Of a DNA stretch of 63,117 nt, positions 46,686 to 55,259 are shown piece after piece. Positions within the stretch are counted from its first letter, which is position 1, and each line of letters starts with the position of its first letter. Below the pieces are notes generated by a model. It searched no databases. It saw only the letters and a program-made list of their open reading frames with translations, and had not been told where the DNA came from. The DNA comes from Deltaproteobacteria bacterium (lineage in GTDB: Bacteria > Desulfobacterota > JAENJC01), in contig JAUSKU010000001.1 of the NCBI GenBank assembly GCA_030646755.1, positions 1 to 63,117 of the forward strand, written 5' to 3'. A program made the translations under genes and the position numbers.

Positions 46686-48659
46686 TTACAAAGCTACTTG
46701 ATAATACCTCAAAACGATATTCAAAATACCCCCAACGAGAAACGCAAAGGGGAATATAAATCCTGTTATATACAGTGCCACCTTCAACCCCTGCTCCTTT
46801 ATTATCATAAAGAAGTTGGCAATACAAGGGACAAACAGTGTTATGGTCACTATGCTGACCACTACCTGGATCGTGTCCAATTCCCCGTTTCTGGCCAGCA
46901 TCAAAAGACCGGCTGCCCCATAGTCACGCCTGAGAAAACCTATGATAAACGCCTCCGTGGCCTTTATCGGCAGTCCGAGAAATCCTACTACCAACGGTTC
47001 AGCAAACTTTTCCGAAAGGGTGAGAAGCCCGAGCTTATCAGAGACAAAAAGTATAAGGGTTCCCAAGATGAACAGTGGGACTGCCTCCCTAAGATACCAC
47101 TCTATCCTTGCCATGGTCTTTATCCCTATGTTGCTGAGCTGAGGCCACCTTATGGGTGGAAGCTCCAGGACAAAGTCTGATTCGGCTCCAGGTATTATCT
47201 TTGAGGCCAGGTATCCGACCAAGAGTATTACGCCGACAACGACGCCGACCCATATCAAGGTTGCCTTAAAAGATATCCCGCCGAGCATCCCCAAGACCAC
47301 CCCCATCTGGGCCGAGCATGGAACGCCAAGGGCAAGGAGGAGGGTAACAATGATGCGCTCCTTCCTTGTCTCAAGTATCCTTGTGGTAAGGGTCGCCATG
47401 GTGTCGCACCCAAGGCCAAGGACCATAGGCAAAACGGCCTTGCCGTTGAGCCCCATCGCCTTGAATACCTTGTTTACCATAACCGCCAGTCTTGGAAGGT
47501 ATCCGGAGTCCTCCAGGATGCCAAAGGCTATAAAAAAGGTGCCTACAATGGGAAGGACTATGGCTATGGCGTATGTAAGGGCCATGGTGATGATCCCGTA
47601 CTGGCCCACAAACAGTTCTTTAAGAATCCCTATGGGGATATAGTCGAAGAGCCTTACGGCCCAGGGGTTTAGATAACTCTTGAAGACAGTGTCCTCAAGG
47701 AAGTCCACAAGGGTCCCTGCACCGAATACGCCCACAAACTGGTAAAATCCGTAAAGGACCGCGAGGAGAAACGGCACTCCCCAGACCGGATGCATGGACC
47801 ACTGGCCGATGAGGTTCCTGGCTCCCGTCTTTCTCCTGTCACCTTCCGAGAAGACCTCCTTCAGAAGCCTGTCGGCAGCAGCCATCCTCTGCTGGTTTAT
47901 TACATAACCCAGAGACTCTGGAAAGGTGGACTGTATCTCATGCCTGATATTGTCTATGTCCCTGATGGCGGCTTCATCAAGGTTTTTGTGAAGCCAGTCG
48001 TTCAGAGACTCGTCCGCGGCAAGGAGCATAAGGGCCAGGGATTTCTTAGATATCCTGGCATCAGGCAACAGTGGGATTATCCGTCCGACCCCGTCTTCTA
48101 TCCGTCTGTCATAGTGGGTAGTAAAAGAAGACACCCTGTGGCCGGAAATGGCCTTAGCCAACTGGTCCATCCCCTTCCGCTGGGTGGCGACGGTCGGGAT
48201 AGCAGTCGTCCCTATCAGTTCAGAGAGTCGCTCTGCATCAACCCGGATTCCCCGACTTGTGGCCTCATCATACAGGTTCAGGGCAACGACAAATGGGACC
48301 CCCATCTCAGCCAGTTGCAGGGTTATGAGAAGGCCCCTCCTAAGGTTCTTTGTGTCAACTCCCTGGATTATGGCCTCTATGTCCTCATTTAAAAGTATGT
48401 CCCTTGTGACCTTTTCATCTTCAGACATAGGCAGGAGGGAGTTGACCCCAGGGGTATCTATAACGACATACTCCTTCTTGTTTATAAAGGCCTTCCCTGA
48501 TGTAATCTCCACCGTTGTCCCAGGATAGTTTGAGACAGTTACATACTTACCTGTAAGGTAGCCGAAGATAACGCTCTTCCCTACGTTAGGATTGCCAATA
48601 AGAGCAAGCCTTGGGACACCTTTTGGAGCCTCTTCTTTATGTGAACCGTGATCGTGCAT
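46686..48659 (-). CDS. feoB: Ferrous iron transporter FeoB
   Basis: 657 aa. N-terminal G domain (GNPNVGKS at 22-29, PGTTVEI, DTPGVNSL), helical GDI domain, then the membrane part with Gate motifs (VPFLLAVLYGFYQF, LGLGCDTMATLTTR, LALGVPCSAQMGV). The cysteine in GVPCSAQ is the usual permease motif. No feoA is seen beside it. Downstream of fur and probably iron-repressed. Confidence 0.97.
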   Translation of the reverse strand: MHDHGSHKEEAPKGVPRLALIGNPNVGKSVIFGYLTGKYVTVSNYPGTTVEITSGKAFINKKEYVVIDTPGVNSLLPMSEDEKVTRDILLNEDIEAIIQGVDTKNLRRGLLITLQLAEMGVPFVVALNLYDEATSRGIRVDAERLSELIGTTAIPTVATQRKGMDQLAKAISGHRVSSFTTHYDRRIEDGVGRIIPLLPDARISKKSLALMLLAADESLNDWLHKNLDEAAIRDIDNIRHEIQSTFPESLGYVINQQRMAAADRLLKEVFSEGDRRKTGARNLIGQWSMHPVWGVPFLLAVLYGFYQFVGVFGAGTLVDFLEDTVFKSYLNPWAVRLFDYIPIGILKELFVGQYGIITMALTYAIAIVLPIVGTFFIAFGILEDSGYLPRLAVMVNKVFKAMGLNGKAVLPMVLGLGCDTMATLTTRILETRKERIIVTLLLALGVPCSAQMGVVLGMLGGISFKATLIWVGVVVGVILLVGYLASKIIPGAESDFVLELPPIRWPQLSNIGIKTMARIEWYLREAVPLFILGTLILFVSDKLGLLTLSEKFAEPLVVGFLGLPIKATEAFIIGFLRRDYGAAGLLMLARNGELDTIQVVVSIVTITLFVPCIANFFMIIKEQGLKVALYITGFIFPFAFLVGGILNIVLRYYQVAL

Positions 48660-48670
48660 GTTTACCTCAA

Positions 48671-48736
48671 TGGTTAGTGGTCAGTGGCCAGTTTATTCGC
48701 TTTTAACTGGCCACTGGTCCCTGACCATTGACCACT
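48671..48736. repeat. Family A repeat, long palindromic copy
   Basis: TGGTTAGTGGTCAGTGGCCAG and the near-complement ACTGGCCACTGGTCCCTGACC...TTGACCA around a 14-nt loop. It is the most complete copy and shows the element is a palindrome. Fills the gap between fur and feoB. Confidence 0.8.
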
Positions 48737-49168
48737 TTATTTCCTGCATTTCTTACAGTATCCGTACAACTCCAGTTTGTGGTTCTTTACCTCGAAGCCG
48801 TGCTGTTTTGCCACATCTTCCTGGAGTTTCTCTATCTTCTTATTTTCAAATTCAAGGATAGTCCCGCATCTAAGGCATATCAGGTGGTCGTGGTGTTCTT
48901 CAGTGGTTACAGGTTCATATCTTGCCTGCCCGTCCCCGAACTGCCTCTCATGGGCGAGGCCACTCTCAGTGAGGAGCTTTAATGTGCGGTATACGGTTGT
49001 GTATCCTATCTTTGGATTCTTTTTCTGTACCTTGTGATGGAGTTCTTCAATGCTGACATGGTCTTTTAAAGTAAAAAAGACATTTACTATCTCATCCCTT
49101 TGGGTGGTTGATTTTAGCCCTTTTTCCTCAATGAACCTGGCAAATTCTCCCATCTGGTTTTTCTTCAT
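48737..49168 (-). CDS. fur: Ferric uptake regulator Fur
   Basis: 143 aa. Winged helix (KSTTQRDEIVNVFFTLKDHVSIEEL; IGYTTVYRTLKLL), then the metal domain (EEHHDHLICLRCGTILEF) and a second CxxC (YCKKC). Histidine and cysteine ligands are all present. A perfect palindrome lies 65 bp upstream (49233-49249). First gene of the fur-feoB unit. Confidence 0.95.
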   Translation of the reverse strand: MKKNQMGEFARFIEEKGLKSTTQRDEIVNVFFTLKDHVSIEELHHKVQKKNPKIGYTTVYRTLKLLTESGLAHERQFGDGQARYEPVTTEEHHDHLICLRCGTILEFENKKIEKLQEDVAKQHGFEVKNHKLELYGYCKKCRK

Positions 49169-49232
49169 GTCCTCTCCTTTTCAGTATGCGGTGCAACTGC
49201 AACGAACCACTAATATTAAAGAGATAGTGAAA

Positions 49233-49249
49233 CTGAAAACTGTTTTCAG
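49233..49249. promoter_or_regulatory. Candidate Fur operator upstream of fur
   Basis: CTGAAAAC-T-GTTTTCAG, a perfect 8-1-8 palindrome. Its core TGAAA-N5-TTTCA is identical in form to the site at the FTR1 operon promoter (55245-55259). Confidence 0.6.
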
Positions 49250-49315
49250 GATAGCACGAGAGGAGATGTTTTGGCAAGAGATTAGAAGTGAGATTAGGGG
49301 TGAGCCATGTTTGGC

Positions 49316-49361
49316 GTAAAAAAGAAGACACGGGGCAGAACGGAGAAACTGCCCCATGTCC
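49316..49361 (-). terminator. Terminator of the FTR1 operon
   Basis: ACATGGGGCAG / CTGCCCCGTGT stem read on the minus strand, then CTTCTTTTTT. It lies just after the porin stop. Confidence 0.8.
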
Positions 49362-49368
49362 AAGGGGT

Positions 49369-50706
49369 TTAGAATGTCAACTGCATCCTTGCCGCATATA
49401 TTAATACGGCATCCTTCTCCTCATCCCCTCCTGGGTTTACGACATACTGAAGATCAGGTGATATGGTAAGGTTTGCATTGGCCCAATACTTGTAATATGC
49501 CTCGATGTAGTGCTCATCCCCCTTTGCCTCGTATCCATTGGTGGCAAGGGAGACATCCTCGTATTTGCCGCTGGTCTTGGAAAGGCCGTATGCGATCCCT
49601 ATGGCATCGTTTCCCCTCCGCCATGAGTTACCTATTACCTGGCCGCCGATGGTTATGACCTGGCCGAAGTTGGAGACGTCCTCATCCTGGAGGCCGTATC
49701 TCGCAAAAAGTGTGACGTCGTTTGATACCCTCTGGTCGATGGATAGGCCGAACCCCTTGTTTGCCGCATCATCATCGGAACCATCCCATTTTGTATGACT
49801 GTTCTGATTTATCCAGCCGTAGATGCGGTAGTTCCCACCAAGACCATAATAGCTGGTTTTGATGTCAAGCTCTCCGATGACAAACGGGCGGTCGAAGACC
49901 CTCTTGAAAGTCCCTTCACCCTCTATGTCTCCTTCAAAAAGTCCCAGCCTGCCAATCACCTCAAGGCCAGTTGTGTATATGGATGTGAACCTGTATCCGA
50001 GGGCGACACCGGGGCCGTATCCATTTTCATCACCGGCAAACTCAATAGCCAGATTGTTTACGAATATATCTGCTATGAACTGGTTGGTCTCGGAGTTTGC
50101 GACCGCATTTGCATCAAATATCCCGGTGGGGTCAATCTTTCCTATGGTAAGCTCCAGCCTCTGGTCTCTCAGGTCAGGGATCGGGAAGCTCGTCCAGTAC
50201 CATGCCTCCGCCAGGGTGAACTTGGGCTCATTAAACTCAAGATCAGCATTTGGGCCTGAGAATGTCGGAGGCAACCCTCCTGCAATTCCTTCACCCTCTC
50301 CTATATCGCCCCTTAAATAGACGTTCCCATAAGGGCCGACTGGTATGGTCAGGAACAGGTCGCCGGAATAGCTTCCATCGGTTTTCCCTTCCCCATCAAC
50401 TGAGAACCCTTGAAGAAAGAAGGAGAGATCTCCTCCAAGGGTAAAGGCCCCCACCTTCTGGTCAAGGGCCTTGATCCTTGCCGTCCTGTAATCAACCATA
50501 TCCATGTCGCGGCGTAGGAAATCCAGTTCCTCCGCTATGCTTTTGCGAAACTCTGTATGTTGACCTTCCATGGCGTCCACCCTTTCCTTGAGCACCTTTA
50601 TCTCCTCCTCGGTTCCGGCGAAAGATTGAAGAGGAAGGATGGATGTCAAAAAGAAAAGGGCCAAAGCGGGCAACCACAGAGGGTTGCCCCTACGTATAGA
50701 TTTCAT
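49369..50706 (-). CDS. OprB-like carbohydrate/outer-membrane porin
   Basis: 445 aa from ATG 50706 behind GAGGAGG. A signal peptide (cleavage near SFAGTEEE) is followed by a trimeric coiled coil (EEIKVLKERVDAMEGQ) and a beta-barrel ending in phenylalanine (ARMQLTF). FGLSIDQRVSNDVTLFARYG is the OprB-type repeat. Residues 5-13 of the signal (RRGNPLWLP) come from the family D palindrome at 50668-50694. It ends an iron uptake operon, so it may admit iron chelates or serve as a general porin. Confidence 0.87.
   Translation of the reverse strand: MKSIRRGNPLWLPALALFFLTSILPLQSFAGTEEEIKVLKERVDAMEGQHTEFRKSIAEELDFLRRDMDMVDYRTARIKALDQKVGAFTLGGDLSFFLQGFSVDGEGKTDGSYSGDLFLTIPVGPYGNVYLRGDIGEGEGIAGGLPPTFSGPNADLEFNEPKFTLAEAWYWTSFPIPDLRDQRLELTIGKIDPTGIFDANAVANSETNQFIADIFVNNLAIEFAGDENGYGPGVALGYRFTSIYTTGLEVIGRLGLFEGDIEGEGTFKRVFDRPFVIGELDIKTSYYGLGGNYRIYGWINQNSHTKWDGSDDDAANKGFGLSIDQRVSNDVTLFARYGLQDEDVSNFGQVITIGGQVIGNSWRRGNDAIGIAYGLSKTSGKYEDVSLATNGYEAKGDEHYIEAYYKYWANANLTISPDLQYVVNPGGDEEKDAVLIYAARMQLTF
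50668..50694 (-). repeat. Family D repeat inside porin signal peptide
   Basis: CGTAGGGGCAACCCTCTGTGGTTGCCCG read on the coding strand, cited by its arms GGGCAACC and GGTTGCCC. Matches 20629-20654 almost exactly. Confidence 0.8.
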
Positions 50707-50723
50707 ATTAAACCTCCTCATTT

Positions 50724-51269
50724 TTAATACCCACCCTTTTTCCCTGCTCCAAGGAAGTTGAACTCCCATTCAACTTCAAAAGGTTTGAACCAAGGCCTTA
50801 CCCCCGTTTCTCTGTCCGTGTGCCTCCCGAAACCCTGCTTTAAGGGGTTGTCTATCGTATAGATGACCTTGTACTTGCCTACACCCATCATCTTCACATT
50901 GTCGCCGTAATGGGGGCCGTCGTTGGCAACCATAGGCATCATGTGCCCCTCTATCTTCTGCCCAGTGTCGAGCTTTATAAGGGTGTAGTTGATGGTGAGA
51001 TTTGGTATCCATTCCCCTGCGGCAAAGCCGTTGGGGTTGTTCTCCGCTGCATGTATGTCGCACTCCAGGTGTATGTCTGCCTTCTCCCTCGCAAGCATTG
51101 CCATAGGCCCTTCCTTTGGCTCCATCTCAATAGGCTGAAGGTAGACAGCAGCTATCTCCATCCCATATAAGGATTGTGGCGTTCCGATGGGTGTTTCCAA
51201 TGCCTTTGCAGGGGAATAGGATAAGAACAGAACTGATACTGCTAAAAATACCTTTTTAAATGTCTTCAT
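50724..51269 (-). CDS. P19-type periplasmic iron/copper-binding protein
   Basis: 181 aa with a signal peptide (cleavage near AKALETP). P19/Tp34 family: metal-ligand regions LECDIHAAENNPNGF, GHMMPMVANDGPHYGDN and FGRHTDRETG. In Campylobacter-type systems P19 works with an FTR1 permease to import iron. 17 nt upstream of the porin and downstream of the FTR1 genes. Confidence 0.92.
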   Translation of the reverse strand: MKTFKKVFLAVSVLFLSYSPAKALETPIGTPQSLYGMEIAAVYLQPIEMEPKEGPMAMLAREKADIHLECDIHAAENNPNGFAAGEWIPNLTINYTLIKLDTGQKIEGHMMPMVANDGPHYGDNVKMMGVGKYKVIYTIDNPLKQGFGRHTDRETGVRPWFKPFEVEWEFNFLGAGKKGGY

Positions 51270-51326
51270 TTTGATGTCTCCTTGTTAAATTATTGGTGGG
51301 CACATCCCACTCTACGTTGAACTGCC

Positions 51327-51351
51327 GGGCGAACACAAGGTTCGCCCCTAC
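51327..51351. repeat. Family D repeat (single hairpin)
   Basis: GGGCGAACACAAGGTTCGCCCCTAC with arms GGGCGAAC/GTTCGCCC. It lies between the P19 gene and the gene before it, touching the latter's stop codon. Confidence 0.7.
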
Positions 51352-51782
51352 AACTCAGAACTTAATCCCACCCCCTTTCTGTCAAGCTCCTTGGCTGCGG
51401 TTTTAACCGTCTCAACAAGATTAGAAGTTTGTTTTTTGAAGTCGCTTGGTTTGATGCCGTCTTTGATGCCCTTCCTGAGGTCTGCAAAACCCTTCTCTAA
51501 TTCACTTGCCTTTTTGAGAGATAAAAAGCGTCTTACCGCAATCTCCATGTTGGCCTTCTCACCTTCGAATATCCCGAAGTAGGCATCCGCTACCATTTCC
51601 ATAGCCTCGTCCTTCTTACCCTTTTCATAAGCCTCCGCAGCGTTGTTTAAAGCCTTCTCTATCTCCTCGGCTACTTTATCCCAGTTATTTTGGGATGCCT
51701 CAGCGGAGAGCGAGAAGTGAGAAGCTAAAAATAAAAAGATAATGAATTTCATTTTCAATCCAGAGCCAAATTTTGTCTTCAT
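51348..51782 (-). CDS. Stand-alone FTR1-type periplasmic domain
   Basis: 144 aa with a signal peptide (cleavage near SAEASQ). The mature part (DAYFGIFEGEKANMEIAVRRF...ELEKGFADLRKGI) aligns with residues 72-135 of the FTR1 protein two genes upstream (DAYFEVFEGKGMETAVNLRI...ELESMFGSIRSAM). It thus looks like a detached copy of that extracytoplasmic helical domain. Start ATG 51782 behind AAAGGGGGTGA; ATG 51749 is an alternative. Confidence 0.78.
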   Translation of the reverse strand: MKTKFGSGLKMKFIIFLFLASHFSLSAEASQNNWDKVAEEIEKALNNAAEAYEKGKKDEAMEMVADAYFGIFEGEKANMEIAVRRFLSLKKASELEKGFADLRKGIKDGIKPSDFKKQTSNLVETVKTAAKELDRKGVGLSSEL

Positions 51783-51802
51783 TCATTCACCCCCTTTCGA
51801 TC

Positions 51803-53200
51803 TTATATAACCAAATACCAGGCCCATGCCACTATGGCCACTCCGATGATATTCGGAATTTGTGGAAGTAATTGCCTGTTCGTCAGCCTGTAGCTCAGGT
51901 AAAGGCTCCATATTGCGCCGGTTGAAAGGATGATCAGCTTTAATCCCTTTACAGCGCCGTCTCCCATACCCACTAAATGCGAAAGGGAAAATAGCTCTGC
52001 CCCAAGTCCGAGGATGAGAGAGAGAAGGGCCACAGGGGTATATGCGTAGCCGATGATGGATACTCTTTCCCAAACCCCTTCCCCCTCACCCTGACCCTCT
52101 CCCGCCTGGGGAGAGGGGATTTTATTTGCCTCCCCTCCCTTGAGGGGAGGGGATTGAGGGGAGGGTGACAAACCGTTTAAAAAGGCTGATAACAGAGTCA
52201 AGATAAACAGTATCCCTCCGATGAGCAGCATGGCAGATAACATAAACGATGCTACAGATATGAAATCCAGCCAGTTAAACACATCCCCCTTTTCAGGGTA
52301 GTTAACCATGACCCACCACGGCCCGCTCTTACCAATGAATTCACCCAGCCCCATATCGAGGAGAAGGGTTCCTATGGCCATCTTGAACTTTACGTAAAAA
52401 GGGTTTACAAGCCAGTGGAATCCGCCCAGGGCAAGGCCCGTGGCGAGGAAGAGGAAGATGACCTCGTAGATGTCCGGCTCCCTTCTCCGTATTTCCTCGA
52501 TCTCTTTTCCAGGCCTCCTGAGATTTATCCTTAATGTCCCAGGTATCTCTGGGTTTACACACCTCAGGCATTCTATACAGTGCCGGGACGCGACCTTGGT
52601 GTGAAGGTTTATATATAATGGGCAGACAACCCTTGCGCCGTTCTTTTCTCCCCTCTCTATCCCTACCATCCCCAGCCTTGAAAAAATCCCGAGTAGAAGC
52701 CCCACAGGGCAGAGGTTCCTGCACCAGGACCTGCGGCCCTTTGTGTACCGATAGCCAAGCAGGGCAGCGATAACCGTTGTTCCGCCGAATACCAGGAGCA
52801 TGGGTTTAGGGTAATCCCTGACGGCAACGAGTTGTCCGAATACGGTTATAATGATGAAGCTCATTATCGGCGTCCCCTCCCACCTCAGCCATTTTGGGAC
52901 CGCCCTGTCCATCCCCCTCTTGTTAAGGAACTCGGATAGGGCCCCCTGGGGGCAGAAGAGACCACACCAGGCCCTCCCGAATACAACCACCGAAGCGAGG
53001 ATTAATGGAAACCAGAGCCCCCAGACTGCAAACTTTGCAAAAAGGACGAAGTTGTTCCACGGCTTGGCCTCCTCCGGGGGAGCGGGAAGGAACGGCGGGA
53101 TGAGGAAGAGGGCCAGAAAGAGGATGAACATCCCGAAATGGATATACCCAAACCTTTCCCTGTTTCTGACAAGAAATCCTTCTATCCTTTCTATCTTCAT
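51803..53200 (-). CDS. 4Fe-4S membrane protein of the FTR1/P19 system
   Basis: 465-aa NapH/CcoG-like membrane protein. Cysteine motifs GRAWCGLFCPQGAL and SWCRNLCPVGLLLG in loops, and a ferredoxin-like CIECLRCVNPE. About 8 membrane helices. Likely passes electrons to reduce iron or copper at the FTR1/P19 complex. A family B insert (52077-52167) encodes about residues 345-375 (SPSPQSPPLKGGE...PSPQAGEGQGEG) in a loop between membrane helices. Overlaps the FTR1 stop by 4 nt. Confidence 0.87.
   Translation of the reverse strand: MKIERIEGFLVRNRERFGYIHFGMFILFLALFLIPPFLPAPPEEAKPWNNFVLFAKFAVWGLWFPLILASVVVFGRAWCGLFCPQGALSEFLNKRGMDRAVPKWLRWEGTPIMSFIIITVFGQLVAVRDYPKPMLLVFGGTTVIAALLGYRYTKGRRSWCRNLCPVGLLLGIFSRLGMVGIERGEKNGARVVCPLYINLHTKVASRHCIECLRCVNPEIPGTLRINLRRPGKEIEEIRRREPDIYEVIFLFLATGLALGGFHWLVNPFYVKFKMAIGTLLLDMGLGEFIGKSGPWWVMVNYPEKGDVFNWLDFISVASFMLSAMLLIGGILFILTLLSAFLNGLSPSPQSPPLKGGEANKIPSPQAGEGQGEGEGVWERVSIIGYAYTPVALLSLILGLGAELFSLSHLVGMGDGAVKGLKLIILSTGAIWSLYLSYRLTNRQLLPQIPNIIGVAIVAWAWYLVI
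52077..52167 (-). repeat. Family B repeat inside the 4Fe-4S membrane protein
   Basis: Two hairpins, CCCCTCCC...GGGAGGGG and CCCCTCTCCC...GGGAGAGGG, translated in frame as a Pro/Gly/Glu-rich loop. Confidence 0.8.
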
Positions 53201-54696
53201 TTGCCTTTCCCTATCCCCTTTTCAAGTTCGCTAAATATGTCAGTCAGCCCTTTTTCAAGCTCCGAAAGGTGCTCTATGACCTCATGGGTCTTTAAGTCCA
53301 GGTTGTCCATGTGTTCCTTTATCTCCTGTATATCAACCACCTCGGCCCCCTTCAATGGCTCCAATGATTCCTTGCTGGCATGGACGTCCATCTTTATGTG
53401 TTCCAGAAGGTCATGGAGCGCCTTTATATCCTTGGCTATGTGGGAAACGTCACCTATAACGGCCTTTCTTCCTCTGTCTATGGAAAAAAGCGTATATAAA
53501 CCGCCTCCCATAGCTGCGGCAAGCAAAAGCCCCTGAAGTATAAGCCCCTCAAGGGAGGGGTATATGCCGAGGAAGTAAATCGTGGCGAAATTTACAGGCG
53601 TTGCAGTAATCCATCCAGCCTCCTGAAGTTCCAGTACCCCTTTACCTGCAAAGGAGAAGGCCAAGTAGTAAAGCAACGTGCTGGTGATGCCAAAAAACGG
53701 GCCAATGGGGATTTTAATGCTCATATACCTGATGGCAAAATAAATGAAAAACAAAATGAAGGCTCCAGCGATAAATCCGTAGGTTATATGGGCAATGCCG
53801 CCCTCACCAGCGCCTGACACAAGCGCCTGATAGAAGAGGATGGTCTCGGCTCCTTCCCTATATACGGCCAGGAATGCCGCCGAACTCAGGGCAAATACGC
53901 TTTTCCCGCTCAGGGAAGCCTCTATCTTGCCTTTTATGAACCTCTGCCACCTCCCGACCTCTGCCTTGCTGATGAGCCAGTAGCTAACATAAAAGAGGAC
54001 TGCCGTGGCTGTGAGCATGGTGATCCCTTCCATCCCTTCCCTGGCCGCTCCCGATACAACAAACAGGGTATTTAAAACTACAGCAGTTATGACACTTGCC
54101 AAAAGGGCAAGAATAGCACCGAGGTATATTCTTTTAGCCTTGTCTCCATGCCCTGTCTTTACAAGATATGCGACCAGGGCGCTTATAATAAGGATTGCCT
54201 CAAACCCTTCCCTGAGGATTATTATGAGGGAGTTAAGGAAAAGGGTATAAGGAGATTCCTTCCCTTTTTCCTCCAGCCTTAGCAGCTTTTTGGCATCCTC
54301 CACGAGGGCCGCCGCCAGGATATCTATCTTTTCTCTTATCTCCGGCGGAGGGGTGCCTGCATTCATGGCACTCCTTATACTCCCAAACATCGACTCAAGT
54401 TCGGTCTTTCTCTCCCCGGAAATGCGGAGGTTCACTGCGGTCTCCATCCCCTTACCTTCAAAGACCTCGAAGTATGCGTCGGTGACCTTACCTTTTGCCC
54501 CTGCCGTATTACCAGTCTCATACAATGCCTGGCCTTCCTTTAATTTATTTCCGACCTCGTTTGCAACTGATACCCACCCCTCACTCTGACCCTCTACCAC
54601 TCCGGGTATAAATCCCGCAAGGGGCGAGGGGACCCCATATGACATCGAAGGGGAAAGGATAAGAGTTAATGCCATAGCCAAGAATTTGAAATTCAT
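53197..54696 (-). CDS. FTR1-family iron permease
   Basis: 499 aa from ATG 54696 (AGGAGG upstream). Signal peptide, repeat-derived segment (residues 21-42), periplasmic helical domain (to about 145), then a seven-helix FTR1 permease with three REGxE motifs (REGFE 162-166, REGME 219-223, REGAE 280-284), the iron-binding signature. The C-terminal 80 residues are a cytoplasmic coiled coil (IKALHDLLEHIKMDV...IKEHMDNLDLK). Imports iron with P19 and the Fe-S protein. Confidence 0.93.
   Translation of the reverse strand: MNFKFLAMALTLILSPSMSYGVPSPLAGFIPGVVEGQSEGWVSVANEVGNKLKEGQALYETGNTAGAKGKVTDAYFEVFEGKGMETAVNLRISGERKTELESMFGSIRSAMNAGTPPPEIREKIDILAAALVEDAKKLLRLEEKGKESPYTLFLNSLIIILREGFEAILIISALVAYLVKTGHGDKAKRIYLGAILALLASVITAVVLNTLFVVSGAAREGMEGITMLTATAVLFYVSYWLISKAEVGRWQRFIKGKIEASLSGKSVFALSSAAFLAVYREGAETILFYQALVSGAGEGGIAHITYGFIAGAFILFFIYFAIRYMSIKIPIGPFFGITSTLLYYLAFSFAGKGVLELQEAGWITATPVNFATIYFLGIYPSLEGLILQGLLLAAAMGGGLYTLFSIDRGRKAVIGDVSHIAKDIKALHDLLEHIKMDVHASKESLEPLKGAEVVDIQEIKEHMDNLDLKTHEVIEHLSELEKGLTDIFSELEKGIGKGK
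54572..54636 (-). repeat. Family B repeat inside the FTR1 gene
   Basis: Encodes VPSPLAGFIPGVVEGQSEGW (residues 22-41) immediately after the signal peptide; contains CCCCTCGCC...GGGTAGAGGGTCAG-type blocks in variant form. Confidence 0.75.
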
Positions 54697-54718
54697 TTTC
54701 AAAACCTCCTTAAAAAAA

Positions 54719-55225
54719 TTAGCCTCTGAGCAACACGCCGAGAAACACAGCAAGAAGTCCGCAGGCAAGGGCGACTACATGAAGCACGGCAAATACCTTA
54801 TTCCCAGGCTTATGCCCTTCTTCCATCTCACAACATGCAACCGATTCTTTGCATTCATCCTTTTCATCATTTGAAGAAAACCTCTTCATCAGATATGGGG
54901 CTGAGAAGTAAAGGGTGAACATGACCGTAACCGGGAGCATCTTGAAGAGGAAGATACGTCCGTATGTGCTTCTGAAAAGGACTTCCGGATCAAAGAGGCC
55001 CCTGTAATACATATTAAATACCCCTGTTATGACAAATACGATGATGGCGACAAGTACGTTCCTCCTCACCCTCCTATGCACACCTGTCATTATGGGCGGC
55101 ACAACGATAGACGGCTGCTTGCGGAGGACAGGGCCAAGGGCTGTGAGGATGAAAAATATGGCCCCAAGCCAGTATATTGCCGATATGATGTGAAGCCAGG
55201 TGGCTAATATATGAAGTTGGTACAT
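54719..55225 (-). CDS. CopD-like four-helix membrane protein
   Basis: 168 aa with four membrane helices. LATWLHIISAIYWLGAIFFI carries a histidine in helix 1 as in CopD/DUF2269 proteins; HRRVRRNVLVAI and HVVALACGLL hold other histidines. A Cys/Glu-rich cytoplasmic loop (ECKESVACCEMEEGH) may bind metal. First gene of the six-gene iron operon, directly behind the strong promoter. Confidence 0.72.
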   Translation of the reverse strand: MYQLHILATWLHIISAIYWLGAIFFILTALGPVLRKQPSIVVPPIMTGVHRRVRRNVLVAIIVFVITGVFNMYYRGLFDPEVLFRSTYGRIFLFKMLPVTVMFTLYFSAPYLMKRFSSNDEKDECKESVACCEMEEGHKPGNKVFAVLHVVALACGLLAVFLGVLLRG

Positions 55226-55244
55226 GTGTCCTCGATATAGAAAT

Positions 55245-55259
55245 TGAAAATTAATTTCA
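55245..55259. promoter_or_regulatory. Candidate Fur operator at the FTR1 operon promoter
   Basis: TGAAA-ATTAA-TTTCA, extended to ATTGAAAATTAATTTCAAT (55243-55261). It starts at the -10 edge and covers the expected transcription start near 55253, an ideal repressor position. Same TGAAA-N5-TTTCA form as upstream of fur. Confidence 0.65.

Noticed and set aside
54687..54701. A third TGAAA-N5-TTTCA site on the FTR1 start codon
   Set aside because: The match arises from the GAAA-ATG-AAT-TTC start context; a similar near-match occurs at another start (51735-51749), so chance is likely.
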